Both the position numbers and the translations under genes were made by a program. The notes beneath the pieces were generated by a model. The model searched no databases and was not told where the DNA came from. It saw nothing but the letters and a program-made list of their open reading frames with translations. Below are positions 46,122 to 55,376 of a stretch of 64,000 nucleotides of DNA, piece after piece. Source of the stretch: Hyphomicrobiales bacterium (GTDB lineage Bacteria; Pseudomonadota; Alphaproteobacteria; Rhizobiales; Beijerinckiaceae). How positions within the stretch are numbered: the stretch's first letter is position 1; every line of letters begins with the position of its first letter. The stretch spans positions 25,508-89,507 of the forward strand of contig SEEM01000011.1 of assembly GCA_004144595.1 (NCBI GenBank), written 5' to 3'.

Positions 46122-46760
46122 ATGCCTCCTGTGGTTCCCGCGTCGTCGTCCGAGTCCGTCCTGACAGAGCGTCATATCCGCATCCTCGATGCGGCCGAGC
46201 GCGTGTTCGCGCGCGCCGGTTTCCATGCGGCGACGATGCAGGATGTCGCGGCCGAGGCGGGCATGAGCCCGGGCAACCTCTACCGCTATTTCTCGTCGAA
46301 AGACGCCATCATAGAGGGCATGACCGAGCGCGACCGCAGCCTGATCGCGGAGGATTTCGGCAAGCTCTGTCCGAAGAACGGCTCGCTGCTCGACCAGCTC
46401 GAAGAGCTCGGCCGCAAGCATCTCGTCCTCCAGCCGCGCGAGAAGGCCGTCATCGCCCTGCAGATCTGGGCAGAAGCCGCGCGCAATCCCGGTATGGCGC
46501 GGATGTGCGCGGATATCGAGGGCACCGTGATCGAAGGGCTCGCCGCGGCGATCAGCGAGGCGAAGGCGAACGGCGAATTGCCGCCACGGCTCGACGAGGG
46601 CCGCTTCCTGATGGCGATCTCGATGATGGCCGACGGCTTCTTCTGCCGGCGAGCGATCGATCAGAACTTCGATACGGCCATGGCCGCCGACACGCTCTTC
46701 ACCGGCATGCGCCAGCTCTCCCAGACCATGCTCCTGCCCGAAACGGAGACGCAGTCGTGA
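46122..46760 (+). CDS. TetR-family repressor of the adjacent RND pump
   Basis: 212 aa. N-terminal HTH about 18-64: ILDAAERVFARAGFHAATMQDVAAEAG, then MSPGNLYRYFSSKDAIIEGM. The C-terminal ligand domain ends in MRQLSQTMLLPE. A 22-bp perfect palindrome lies 15 bp upstream of the start. Its TGA overlaps the GTG of the membrane fusion protein gene (GTGA), so regulator and pump are one operon. Inducer unknown. Confidence 0.9.
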   Translation: MPPVVPASSSESVLTERHIRILDAAERVFARAGFHAATMQDVAAEAGMSPGNLYRYFSSKDAIIEGMTERDRSLIAEDFGKLCPKNGSLLDQLEELGRKHLVLQPREKAVIALQIWAEAARNPGMARMCADIEGTVIEGLAAAISEAKANGELPPRLDEGRFLMAISMMADGFFCRRAIDQNFDTAMAADTLFTGMRQLSQTMLLPETETQS

Positions 46761-48022
46761 CCTCTGCTCCCGCCAGGCTTTCCCCGTTTCCGTCCGGCCC
46801 GATGGCCGCAACAGGACCCTTCCCGATGTCTCTTCGTTCGATCGTTCCGCTCTCCGCGATGATCGCCCATGGCCTGCTGGCTGCGTCCCTGCTGGCTGCG
46901 TCGCTGCCGGTGCAGGCCCAGACCGCTGCTCCGGCGGCGCCTGCGGCAGCCGGGCCTTCCGTCACGGTGACGCAGGCGCAGATCACCGAAATCGTCCAGA
47001 GCGTGGTCGTCTCCGGCTCGATCGTCGCACGCGACGAGATCATGGTCGCACCGGAGGTGGACGGGGCATCGATCGTCGAATTGCTGGCGCAGGAAGGCGA
47101 CAAGGTTGCGCAAGGGCAGGTGCTGGCGCGGCTGAACCGGACGACGCTCGATGTCCAGAAGTCGCAGAACGATGCCCAGATCGCCCGCGCCGAGGCGCTG
47201 ATCGCGCAGGCCAAGGCCCAGATCGCCGAGGCCGACGCCAATCTCGTCCAGGCTAACAATGCCTTCGACCGGACCAAGGCCCTGCGCGAGAGCGGCAATA
47301 CCAGCCTCGAGACGTTCGACCAGCGCGCCGCCGCTGCCCGGTCCGGACAAGCACGCGCCAACTCGGCCCGGCAGGCGCTGGCGATCGCCAGTGCCGACCT
47401 TGCCCTGGCCCAGGCACAAGGCAAGGATATCACCGTCAAACTGGAGCGCACCGAGATCAAGGCGCCGCGCGCCGGCATCATCAGCCGCCGGACGGCTCGC
47501 CTCGGCGCGATGGCGAGCATGCTGCCGCAGACCGACCCGCTGTTCCGGATCATAGCCGATGGCGCGGTCGAGCTGGAGGCGCAGGTCGCGGAAGTCGAGC
47601 TGCCTCGGCTCAAGCTCGGGCAGGGTGTCGCGGTCACGCCGGCCGGCGCCAAGCAGGCACTGGCGGGCAGCATCCGCCTGATCATGCCGGAGGTCGACAA
47701 GGCGTCGCGGCTCGGCCGCGTCCTCGTCACGCTCGACGGCAACCCGCCGGTCGCCATCGGTTCCTTCGCACGTGGCGTCATCGAGACCGGCCGCAAGCGT
47801 ACCGTGACCCTGCCGCTTTCGGCGATCACCTATAGCCGTTCGGGCGCTACGGTTCAGTCCGTCAAGGACGGCAAGGTCACGACCATGCCGGTGACGCTCG
47901 GGCTCCTGGGCGATGGCCGCGCCGAGATCGCGAGCGGCATTACCGAGGGCGAGACCGTGGTGGCGCGGGCCGGCACCTTCGTGCGCGATGGCGATACCGT
48001 CACGCCGGTCGCGACGAACTGA
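46757..48022 (+). CDS. RND efflux periplasmic adaptor subunit (membrane fusion protein)
   Basis: 421 aa from GTG 46757, which has GGAG 8 nt upstream; an internal ATG at 46826 begins a cleaner signal peptide (MSLRSIVPLSAM...LPVQAQ). HlyD/AcrA architecture: lipoyl halves around residues 80-110 and after the hairpin, a coiled-coil hairpin rich in Ala/Gln (about 130-215), beta-barrel and membrane-proximal domains. It bridges the inner-membrane RND pump to an outer-membrane factor. No TolC-type gene is in the window, so an outer channel must be shared. Confidence 0.88.
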   Translation: MTSAPARLSPFPSGPMAATGPFPMSLRSIVPLSAMIAHGLLAASLLAASLPVQAQTAAPAAPAAAGPSVTVTQAQITEIVQSVVVSGSIVARDEIMVAPEVDGASIVELLAQEGDKVAQGQVLARLNRTTLDVQKSQNDAQIARAEALIAQAKAQIAEADANLVQANNAFDRTKALRESGNTSLETFDQRAAAARSGQARANSARQALAIASADLALAQAQGKDITVKLERTEIKAPRAGIISRRTARLGAMASMLPQTDPLFRIIADGAVELEAQVAEVELPRLKLGQGVAVTPAGAKQALAGSIRLIMPEVDKASRLGRVLVTLDGNPPVAIGSFARGVIETGRKRTVTLPLSAITYSRSGATVQSVKDGKVTTMPVTLGLLGDGRAEIASGITEGETVVARAGTFVRDGDTVTPVATN

Positions 48023-48033
48023 CGGGCAGCAGC

Positions 48034-51000
48034 ATGAACGTCAATTTCTCCGCCTGGTCGATCCGGAAGCCGGTTCCGGCCATCCTGCTCTTCGTCGTGC
48101 TCTGCGTGCTCGGTCTGCTTGCGTTCTCGAAGCTGCCGGTCACGCGCTTCCCGAATATCGACATCCCGCTGGTCTCCGTCACCGTGACGCAGTCCGGCGC
48201 CGCGCCGGCCGAGCTCGAAAGCCAGGTCAGCAAGCGCGTCGAGGATACGGTCGCCAACATCACCGGCGTGAAGCACGTCACCTCGACGCTCACCGACGGC
48301 CAGTCGCTGACGCTGATCGAGTTCCGGCTGGAAACCAATACCGACCGGGCGGTCAACGACGTCAAGGACGCTGTCGCCAAGATCCGGGCCGAGCTGCCGC
48401 GCACCATCGACGAGCCGATCATCCAGCGCATCGATGTCGAGGGCCAGTCGATCCTGACCTATGGCGCAGCCTCGGCCGGCATGACGCTGGAGCAGCTCTC
48501 CTGGCATGTCGACGATGTCGTCGCGCGCGAATTGCAGGGGCTGAAGGGCGTCGGTCGGGCCGAGCGCTATGGCGGTGTCGACCGCGAAATCCGCATCTCA
48601 CTCGATCCCGACCGCCTGCTCGCGCTCGGCATCACCGCCGGCGAGGTCAACCGCCAGATCCGCGCCACCAATGTCGATCTGGCCGGCGGGCGCGGCGAGG
48701 TCGGCGGGCAGGAGCAGGCGATCCGGACGCTGGCGGGTGCGCGCACCGTCGCGGACCTGGCCGAGACCAAGATCACGCTCTCAGGCGGGCGCGAGGTGCG
48801 CCTGAAGGAGCTCGGCCGCGTCGAGGATAGCAATTCCGAGCCGCGCGCCTTCGGCCGCCTGAACAAGAGCCCGGTCGTGACCTTCGCGGTGTTCCGCTCG
48901 AAGGGCTCGAGCGAGCTCTCGGTCAAGGATGTCGTGGCGCAGCGCGTGGGGGAGCTGAACAAGCGCTTCCCGGACATCAAGATCACGCCGATCGACGATG
49001 CCGTCGCCTATACCTACGGCAACTACAAGGCGGCGATGGAGACGCTGCTGGAAGGCGCCGGTCTCGCCGTCCTCGTCGTCTTCCTGTTCCTGCGCAACTG
49101 GCGGGCGACGCTGATCACCGCGATCGCGCTGCCGCTTTCTGCGATTCCGACCTTCTGGGCGATGGAGCTGATGGGCTTTTCGCTCAACCTCGTCAGCCTG
49201 CTCGGCATCACGCTGGTGACCGGCATCCTGGTCGACGACGCCATCGTCGAGATCGAGAACATCGTCCGTCACATGAAGATGGGCAAATCGCCCTACCGCG
49301 CCGCGATGGAAGCGGCCGACGAGATCGGGCTCGCGGTCATCGCGATCACGCTGACCATCGTCGCGATCTTCGCGCCGGTCTCCTTCATGGGGGGCGTCGC
49401 CGGCCAGTATTTCCGGCAGTTCGGCCTGACGGTTGCGGTCGCGGTGCTGTTCTCGCTGCTCGTCGCGCGCCTGATCACGCCGATGATGGCGGCCTATCTG
49501 ATGAAACCGGTCCATCATGCCGATGCCAGGGACGGATGGATCATGCGCGGGTATGTCGGCATGCTCAAGGGCACGCTGAAGAAGCGGCGCATCCCGTTCT
49601 TTCCGCGCCTCGATGGCACCGGGCGTTGGCGGACCATGCCGTTCAATACGGCCTATGCGACGCTGGTCGTCGGCTTCATGTTCCTGATCGGCTCGATCCA
49701 GGCGACGCAGATGCTGCCGACCGGCTTCATCCCGGACGAGGATACCTCGCGCGTCGTGGCGAGCGTCGAATTGCCGCCGGGCTCGACGCTGGAGGATACC
49801 CGCGTCACCACCGACAAGCTCGTGGATGTCCTGAAGACGATCCCCGAGGTGCGCGACGTCTTCGTGCTTGGCGGGGCATCGCCGACCGGCCAGCGCGAGG
49901 TGCGCCGTGCCGCCGTCTTCATCCTGCTCAAGCCCAAGGCCGAGCGCGACATCGCCCAGAAGGAGCTCAAGGTCACCATCGCCGAGAAGCTCGCCAGCGT
50001 GCCGGATGTCCGCGCCTGGTATGTCAACGAGCGCGGCGAGCGCGAGATGGCCTTCTCGATCCTGTCGAAGGACGGCGAGGCGCTCGATGCCGCCGTCGCC
50101 AGGATCGAGGCACGGATGCGCCAGGTCGACGGCTACCTCAATGTCGCGACCGCCGGCTCGTTGAGCCGCCCCGAACTGCGGGTCACGCCTAAGCTGGAGG
50201 AGGCCGCGGGCCTCGGCGTCACGCCGGAGGCGATCTCGGAAGCGGTGCGCGTCGCCACGATCGGCGATGTCGGGCCCAACCTCGCCAAGTTCAATGCGGG
50301 TGACCGGCTGGTGCCGATCCGCGTGCAGCTCGACGAGGCCGCCCGCACCGACATGCGCAATATCGCGGCTTTGCGCGTGACCAATGCGACCGGCGTCTCG
50401 ATCCCGATGACGGCAGTGGCCGAGATCGGCTTCGGCGAGGGGCCGAGCTCGATCGACCGCTACGATCGCGTCCGACGCGCCCAGATCGGCGCCGATTTGA
50501 AGCGCGGCTTCGAGCTCGGCACGGCGCAGGACAAGTTCAACGAGATCGTCAAGGAGGTCGGCCTGCCGGATGGCGTCTGGATCGCCGCGACCGGCGATGC
50601 CGAAATCCAGGGCGAGGTCGTGCAGGGCTTCATCACCGCGATGACGACCGGCCTGATGCTGGTGCTGGCGGTGCTGATCCTGCTGTTCGGCTCGGTCTTC
50701 CAGCCGATCACGATCCTGCTCTCGCTGCCGCTCTCCTTCGGCGGCGTGGTGATCGCGCTGCTCGCGACGAACCATGCCGTGTCGATGCCGGTCTATATCG
50801 GGTTGCTGATGCTGATGGGCATCGTCACCAAGAACGCGATCATGCTGGTCGATTTCGCGGTCGAGGAGGTCGGACGCGGCAAGGACCGCTTCACGGCGCT
50901 GATCGAGGCCGGCCGCAAGCGGGCGCGGCCGATCCTGATGACCACGATCGCGATGGCGGCGGGCATGCTGCCTTCGGCCTATGGCGTCGGCGACGGCGGC

Positions 51001-51255
51001 GAGTTCCGCGCGCCGATGGCGATTGCGGTGATCGGCGGCCTGATCGTCTCGACCGTGCTCTCGCTGGTCTTCGTGCCGTCCTTCTACATGGTGATGGACG
51101 ATCTCTCGCGGGCGACCGGCTGGCTCTTCGGCCGCTTCTTCGGCGAGGCCGAGGACGAAAGCCAGTGGGAGCCGATCGACGAGCATGCCGCGCCCGCCAT
51201 CGCGACGGCGGAAGCGATGTCGAAGCCGGCCCCGCCGCGGATGGCGGCGGAGTGA
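48034..51255 (+). CDS. RND efflux inner-membrane permease (AcrB/MexF-like)
   Basis: 1073 aa, full length. N-terminal helix WSIRKPVPAILLFVVLCVLGLLAF, large periplasmic loops, and the proton-relay helices with GITLVTGILVDDAIVEIENIVRHM (paired Asp of helix 4) and a matching Lys-bearing segment in the second half (GIVTKNAIMLVDFAVEE). PVSFMGGVAGQYFRQFG is also typical. Secondary proton antiporter for drugs, solvents or metabolites. 11 bp after the adaptor gene. Convergent with the immunity-like gene (4-bp gap). Confidence 0.95.
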   Translation: MNVNFSAWSIRKPVPAILLFVVLCVLGLLAFSKLPVTRFPNIDIPLVSVTVTQSGAAPAELESQVSKRVEDTVANITGVKHVTSTLTDGQSLTLIEFRLETNTDRAVNDVKDAVAKIRAELPRTIDEPIIQRIDVEGQSILTYGAASAGMTLEQLSWHVDDVVARELQGLKGVGRAERYGGVDREIRISLDPDRLLALGITAGEVNRQIRATNVDLAGGRGEVGGQEQAIRTLAGARTVADLAETKITLSGGREVRLKELGRVEDSNSEPRAFGRLNKSPVVTFAVFRSKGSSELSVKDVVAQRVGELNKRFPDIKITPIDDAVAYTYGNYKAAMETLLEGAGLAVLVVFLFLRNWRATLITAIALPLSAIPTFWAMELMGFSLNLVSLLGITLVTGILVDDAIVEIENIVRHMKMGKSPYRAAMEAADEIGLAVIAITLTIVAIFAPVSFMGGVAGQYFRQFGLTVAVAVLFSLLVARLITPMMAAYLMKPVHHADARDGWIMRGYVGMLKGTLKKRRIPFFPRLDGTGRWRTMPFNTAYATLVVGFMFLIGSIQATQMLPTGFIPDEDTSRVVASVELPPGSTLEDTRVTTDKLVDVLKTIPEVRDVFVLGGASPTGQREVRRAAVFILLKPKAERDIAQKELKVTIAEKLASVPDVRAWYVNERGEREMAFSILSKDGEALDAAVARIEARMRQVDGYLNVATAGSLSRPELRVTPKLEEAAGLGVTPEAISEAVRVATIGDVGPNLAKFNAGDRLVPIRVQLDEAARTDMRNIAALRVTNATGVSIPMTAVAEIGFGEGPSSIDRYDRVRRAQIGADLKRGFELGTAQDKFNEIVKEVGLPDGVWIAATGDAEIQGEVVQGFITAMTTGLMLVLAVLILLFGSVFQPITILLSLPLSFGGVVIALLATNHAVSMPVYIGLLMLMGIVTKNAIMLVDFAVEEVGRGKDRFTALIEAGRKRARPILMTTIAMAAGMLPSAYGVGDGGEFRAPMAIAVIGGLIVSTVLSLVFVPSFYMVMDDLSRATGWLFGRFFGEAEDESQWEPIDEHAAPAIATAEAMSKPAPPRMAAE

Positions 51256-51259
51256 GGCG

Positions 51260-51931
51260 TCAGGGCTGGATCTCTAGCGGGAAGGGCGTGCTTTCGTAGA
51301 TCGGGAGGAGGTCGTTCTTAAGAGCGAACTCCGCCTCCCATTGATGGAGGAGGGCCGCCACGGCGGGGCGATCTCCCGCGGTGACGAGAGCTCCCAGCTC
51401 GGTGGCCTTTTCGAAGGCTGGACGCGGCCAGGATGTCATGCGCAGGTGCCAGTCCTTGATCTGCTCGTAGATGGCCGCGGCCTCGTCGAAGCGGCCGAGA
51501 GCGGCGAGGATATGGATGCGATAGGGCTCGTAGCGGTTCAGCCAGCCATTGTGTTGCGGGGCGCAGAGCTCGCCACTGGTAAGCACCATGTCATCGATTG
51601 TCCCAGCGCGACGCAACATTGACAGGCCCTGATGCTCGATCGCAGTGATGGCCGCTTCGACGAAACCCGGTTCGGACCACCGCCGAGGTCCGTCTTTGGA
51701 AAGCCAGATCGGTTCGAAGCCAAAACCATAAATAGAACCGAATGGATTGAAGGCATGCCCCATATGCCAGTTGAAGCCGGGGTAATCCGCACTGCTGCTT
51801 CGCTCGATGGAAATCGCCCGATACACATGGCGCATCGGCTTCAATATAATGATCGAGCCCCTGACGATGATGTCGTCATGGCCTGAAGCGAGTTGTTCAA
51901 AAAGCGCCTTGATCTGCTTCTTCGTCGTCAT
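51260..51931 (-). CDS. Putative immunity protein of a toxin-immunity pair
   Basis: 223 aa, soluble, no signal peptide. I do not recognise the family. Visible: an N-terminal Lys-rich helix (KKQIKALFEQLASGHDDIIVRG), a middle aromatic region (YPGFNWHMGHAFNPFGSIYGFGFEPIW) and a helical C-terminal part with a TPR-like segment (YRIHILAALGRFDEAAAIYEQIKDWH). Its ATG overlaps the last codon and stop of the toxin gene (ATGA), the usual toxin-then-immunity order. GC content is lower than the flanking RND gene. Function as immunity is inferred from position and gene overlap only. Confidence 0.6.
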   Translation of the reverse strand: MTTKKQIKALFEQLASGHDDIIVRGSIIILKPMRHVYRAISIERSSSADYPGFNWHMGHAFNPFGSIYGFGFEPIWLSKDGPRRWSEPGFVEAAITAIEHQGLSMLRRAGTIDDMVLTSGELCAPQHNGWLNRYEPYRIHILAALGRFDEAAAIYEQIKDWHLRMTSWPRPAFEKATELGALVTAGDRPAVAALLHQWEAEFALKNDLLPIYESTPFPLEIQP

Positions 51932-53060
51932 TGTCTCGGCCTAACCTCCATGACAATGATCCGTCGAACAGGATTGAACCCTAATTTTATGGCACTCGCC
52001 AAGATATCAGCTCGCCGGTCGGGCAAGCCGGCTTTGCCGGTTTTGAGATCATAGACGCAAAGCGTGCCATCATCTCGGTATTCAAAGGCGTCCACACGGA
52101 TCGACCGCTGATACCCGTAGGGCACCTGCTGGTTATTGACGCCCTAAATGCGTTCTTTGAGGAATGATCGTTCGGCTCGGAAACGGAAGTCGTTTAGATC
52201 GTTGATATATCGCGCGAAGCGCGTGTGGACATCCGTTCCATAGACTGTTCGAGACGGGTAGAGTTCAGGAGAGCCGGCAGCATTGGCGGCGCGATCGGCC
52301 AGTTCCCTGACATCGGGCAAACGTCGGCAAGCGAGTTCAGCCTGTTCCTCCGTTATACGCCCGGAAAAGCTGAGGTCGAGCTTGCCGCTTGTGCCGTCTC
52401 CCGGCTGATATTCCCGGCCGTTGAAGCCCATGACGGCCTGCTGCCATCGATGCCGTTGGACGGCGATTGCCAGTTGAAGAGGATCGCGCCGCCGAGGAGG
52501 ATCGTCGGTGCTGCCAGAAGCGGCACGAAAGCCGGCTGCACCGTCGCATCGGGCTCGGGCCCGGACGGCGTCCAGATCGTACGGGCGACGAGCTCGCCGT
52601 CGGGGCCACCGTAATAGATCGACTGGACGTTGCCGCTCCTCTCGAAGCTGGTCTTGTTGCCCTCGGGATCAATGACGGTCTGGCGTTCGTCGAAGCCGGC
52701 GTCGCGCGATGCGGCATATTCCAATTGGATCGTCGTGCCCTCGCCGTCCGTGACGGTCTGCTCGAAGATCGAGCCATCCTCGCTCCAGCCTTCGCCGAGC
52801 GAGGACCAGCCGGTATCGGCACCCAGCGAGCTGCCATCAGGAGACAGGGGATCTGCCGAGCTGGAGCCGCCCCCTCCGCCGGCGCCGCTGGTCCATTGAC
52901 CGCCGCCGGCATTGCCGGAGGGGACGCGCGGCTGGTTCGGGTTGTATTTGCGATGGAGGTGATCGCGCCGGATCAGGCAAAGCTCGTCGCGCAATCGCAG
53001 CAGGCGAAGCCGGACGGCACGAATCTCGCGATCGGCATTGGGGCGATGGAGGATCGGCAT
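51928..53060 (-). pseudogene. Degraded polymorphic toxin-like gene with C-terminal PD-(D/E)xK nuclease domain
   Basis: About 378 codons, broken twice. N-part (frame from 53060): a basic helix, then KYNPNQPRVPSGNAGGGQWT (residues 38-57), a Gly/Ser linker, repeats around DxxG, and a hydrophobic segment LLAAPTILLGGAILF (181-195). At about 52443-52445 a net one-base loss shifts the frame; restoring it joins NGIDG to QQAVMGFNGREYQPGD. The C-part then runs ...RFRAERSFLKERI, meets an amber stop (TAG, 52144-52146), and resumes SIRVDAFEYRDDGTLCVYDLKTGKAGL...EVRP. IRVDAFE and YDLKTGK fit the D...(D/E)xK core of restriction-like nucleases. Ends overlapping the immunity-like gene. Confidence 0.65.
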
Positions 53061-53127
53061 GAGGGGCTCCTGACGGGAGTCCCAGTGTGATGCCGCTACG
53101 GCGTGCGGGGATAAGTTGCGGCGGGCA

Positions 53128-53631
53128 TCACCCTGCCATGGCCTGCCGCCGCGCGAGTGCGTCGCGATAGGCCTGCGTCAGCTCGGCGAGCACGGATTGC
53201 TCGGGCTTGGGCGCATCGAGATGGAGATGCCTCAGCTCCTCCATGAAGCGCTCCCAGAGCGTCGGGCCGCCTTCGCTGAGGAGTTCGGCGCGGATCGAGA
53301 GTTCCTCGGTCACCGGCAGGAAGTTTCGACCCCATTCGCCCATCGAGGCGAAGACCGGGACGAGCGCGATGCCCATCTCGGTCAGGCTGTAGATCGCCTT
53401 CTGCTTGTGGCTGGCATCGTCGCGGCGCGAGAGCAGGCCCTTCTCGACGAGGCGCTTCAGGCGGTCGGCGAGGATGTTCGAGGCGATGCCCTCGTTCGAT
53501 TTCGCCAGCATCTCGCGGAAATGCCGGCGGTTGCCGAACATGATGTCGCGGAGCACGATCAGGCTCCAGCGATCGCCCAGGATTTCCAGCGTCAGATTGA
53601 TCGGACAGCCCGAACGGCCGGTCTCGCGCAT
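53128..53631 (-). CDS. HxlR-family winged-helix regulator
   Basis: 167 aa. Family signature near the N-terminus: C(P)INLTLEILGDRWSLIVLRDIMFG, then FREMLAKSNEGIASNILADRLKRLVEKGLL and KQKAIYSLTEMG. The conserved N-terminal Cys is in RSGCPIN. GGAG 6 nt before ATG 53631. Divergent from a DHFR/RibD-type reductase gene and probably its regulator; the shared 100-bp gap contains inverted repeats. Confidence 0.92.
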   Translation of the reverse strand: MRETGRSGCPINLTLEILGDRWSLIVLRDIMFGNRRHFREMLAKSNEGIASNILADRLKRLVEKGLLSRRDDASHKQKAIYSLTEMGIALVPVFASMGEWGRNFLPVTEELSIRAELLSEGGPTLWERFMEELRHLHLDAPKPEQSVLAELTQAYRDALARRQAMAG

Positions 53632-53640
53632 GCTTGTCTC

Positions 53641-53702
53641 CAAAACCGCTTGCAACATAGGAGCAGTTTCGTTACCCAACAACTGGTTGCAAATCGAAAC
53701 TG
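53641..53702. promoter_or_regulatory. Inverted repeats between hxlR-type gene and reductase gene
   Basis: CAGTTTCG (53664-53671) and CGAAACTG (53695-53702) are exact 8-bp inverted repeats separated by 23 bp. TTGCAAC (53650-53656) and GTTGCAA also face each other, as do CAAAACC and GGTTTTG at the flanks. Nested dyads in a 100-bp divergent promoter suggest HxlR binding sites. Confidence 0.6.
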
Positions 53703-53731
53703 GTTTTGAGCGAACCTGTCGGGAGGATGCG

Positions 53732-54298
53732 ATGGCCAAGGTGATCGTCTGGAATCTGATGACGCTGGAGGGGTTCTTCGAAGGCAAGGAGAAGTGGGAT
53801 CTGAGCTTCCACGGCGATGCCTGGGGCGAGGAGCTCTCCGCGCTCAGCAGCGAGTTCGGCCGCACGGCCGGGCTGCTCGTCTTCGGCCGCGTCACCTATG
53901 AGGGGATGAAGGCCTATTGGACGACGAACCAGGACGAGGGCGAAGGCGAGGTCAAGGGCTTCATGAACGCCCTGCCGAAGCTCGTCGCGTCACGCAGTCT
54001 CACCGGCTCCGACTGGAACAATACCACGGTGACGTCAGATATCGCCGGCGAGATCGCGCGCCGCAAACGCGAAACCGGCAAGGATATCTATGTCTTCGGC
54101 AGCGCGGATCTGACGGAATCGCTGCTGGCAGCGGGCCTCGTCGACGAGATCATGATCGCGGTCGTCCCGGTCACGATCGGGCAGGGCACGCCCTTGTTCA
54201 AGCCGAACACGGGGAAGCGCCACTATGCGCTGATCGCAGCCCGTCCGCTCGAGAACGGCACCGTGATCCTGCACTATGGCGTCAAGCCAGAGGCGTGA
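53732..54298 (+). CDS. Dihydrofolate reductase-like/RibD C-terminal domain protein
   Basis: 188 aa. The N-terminus VIVWNLMTLEGFFEGKEKWD and GLLVFGRVTYEGMKAYW, then DIYVFGSADLTESLLAAGLVDEIMIAVVPVTIGQGTPLF, match the YyaP/RibD_C group of NADPH-binding DHFR-fold reductases. Substrate unknown. GGGAGG precedes ATG 53732. Partnered divergently with an HxlR regulator, a very common bacterial pairing with electrophile- or aldehyde-responsive control (family knowledge). Confidence 0.88.
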   Translation: MAKVIVWNLMTLEGFFEGKEKWDLSFHGDAWGEELSALSSEFGRTAGLLVFGRVTYEGMKAYWTTNQDEGEGEVKGFMNALPKLVASRSLTGSDWNNTTVTSDIAGEIARRKRETGKDIYVFGSADLTESLLAAGLVDEIMIAVVPVTIGQGTPLFKPNTGKRHYALIAARPLENGTVILHYGVKPEA

Positions 54299-54307
54299 GC
54301 GCCGGGC

Positions 54308-55210
54308 TCAGCCGCGCCGGACCAGCAGCACGGCGGCAAGGATGGCGACGCCGCCGAAGGCCTGGACCGGCGTCGGCTGCTCGCCGAACAGCGCCCAGGC
54401 GGCGAGCACGCTGACCAGCGCCGGCCAGACCATCACGAGCGAGGCGGCGCCGGCGCCATAGCTGCCGAGCGAGAGCGTGATGAGGCCCTGGCCGAGCGCA
54501 TGCGTGACGAGGCCGAGCGCGGCGACCGCAAGCCAGCCCTGCAGGCTCGCCGGGATGATCTGCTCGCCCAGCGCCAGTGCGGCGGCCAGGCAGAACACGG
54601 CGCAGATGGCGCTGGAGACAAGGCTGACATAGCCGGCGCCGGCCCGATCGCGGGCGCGGCGCACCGCCAGGATATAGGCGGCATAGGAGAAGGCTGCGCC
54701 GACGGCCAGGCTGTCGCCGAACAGATTGCCGGTGACGCGCTCGGCGCCGGTGAACTTCGGCAGCACCAGCAGGATCGCGCCCGCGACCGCGAGCATCAGC
54801 GCGCCGAGGATGCGCCGCGAGGGCTTGTCGCCGAGCAGAAGCCAGCCGCCGAGCACGACGCCGACCGGTGAGAGATTGCCGAGCAGCGAGGCATTGGCGA
54901 TCGACGTATGGCCGAGCGCCGCATTGTAGAGCGTGACGTCGATGCCGAAGGAGAGGCCCGCCAGAGCGACCGCGACGAAAGCGCCGCGACCGATGCTTTC
55001 GCCCGCCGGCCTGCGCTGCTCCAATGCCGTCCAGGCGACCAGAACCGGCAGCGCGAAGAGCATGCGCCAGAAGCCGGCGGCAGCGGGGCCGACATCGGCG
55101 AGACGCACGAAAATGCCGGAAAATCCGATGCAGGTGGCGCCTGCAAGCAGCGTGAGGAACATCGCCAGCGCGGGCGATGCGGGCCGGACGGGAATCGCGG
55201 GGGCGGACAT
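54308..55210 (-). CDS. EamA/DMT-family transporter
   Basis: 300 aa with ten helices in two EamA repeats (about 18-145 and 160-295). The first repeat has GFSGIFVRLADVGPAAAGFWRMLFALPVL and LLGNLSPVGVVLGGWLLLGDKPSRRILGALMLAVAG, typical of RhaT/YdcZ-like exporters of amino acids or metabolites. ATG 55210 is chosen over an upstream TTG. Divergent from a LysR-type gene, which is likely its regulator (an arrangement often seen for amino-acid exporters). Confidence 0.88.
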   Translation of the reverse strand: MSAPAIPVRPASPALAMFLTLLAGATCIGFSGIFVRLADVGPAAAGFWRMLFALPVLVAWTALEQRRPAGESIGRGAFVAVALAGLSFGIDVTLYNAALGHTSIANASLLGNLSPVGVVLGGWLLLGDKPSRRILGALMLAVAGAILLVLPKFTGAERVTGNLFGDSLAVGAAFSYAAYILAVRRARDRAGAGYVSLVSSAICAVFCLAAALALGEQIIPASLQGWLAVAALGLVTHALGQGLITLSLGSYGAGAASLVMVWPALVSVLAAWALFGEQPTPVQAFGGVAILAAVLLVRRG

Positions 55211-55300
55211 GAGGTTTTCTGACAAGGGGTGAAACCGGCTTCGGCCGCGACGGCGCGGTCTGCCCGGTTTCGTTCAACCGATGATATAGGCCGCTTCCTT

Positions 55301-55349
55301 CGATCGGAAAAACGGATTATTCTGATTTAACCATTCTTAAAACCGATCG
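55301..55349. promoter_or_regulatory. Inverted repeat in the EamA/LysR divergent promoter
   Basis: CGATCGG (55301-55307) and CCGATCG (55343-55349) face each other across 35 bp of AT-rich sequence. It ends 27 bp before the lysR-type start codon. Likely regulator site or sites. Confidence 0.4.
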
Positions 55350-55376
55350 ATCGCACCCGTTCCAAGGAGGTACGTC

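Noticed and set aside
48781..51186. Minus-strand open frame of about 800 codons opposite the RND permease gene.
   Set aside because: Composition is His/Arg/Asp-rich noise typical of antisense frames; the RND gene explains the region.
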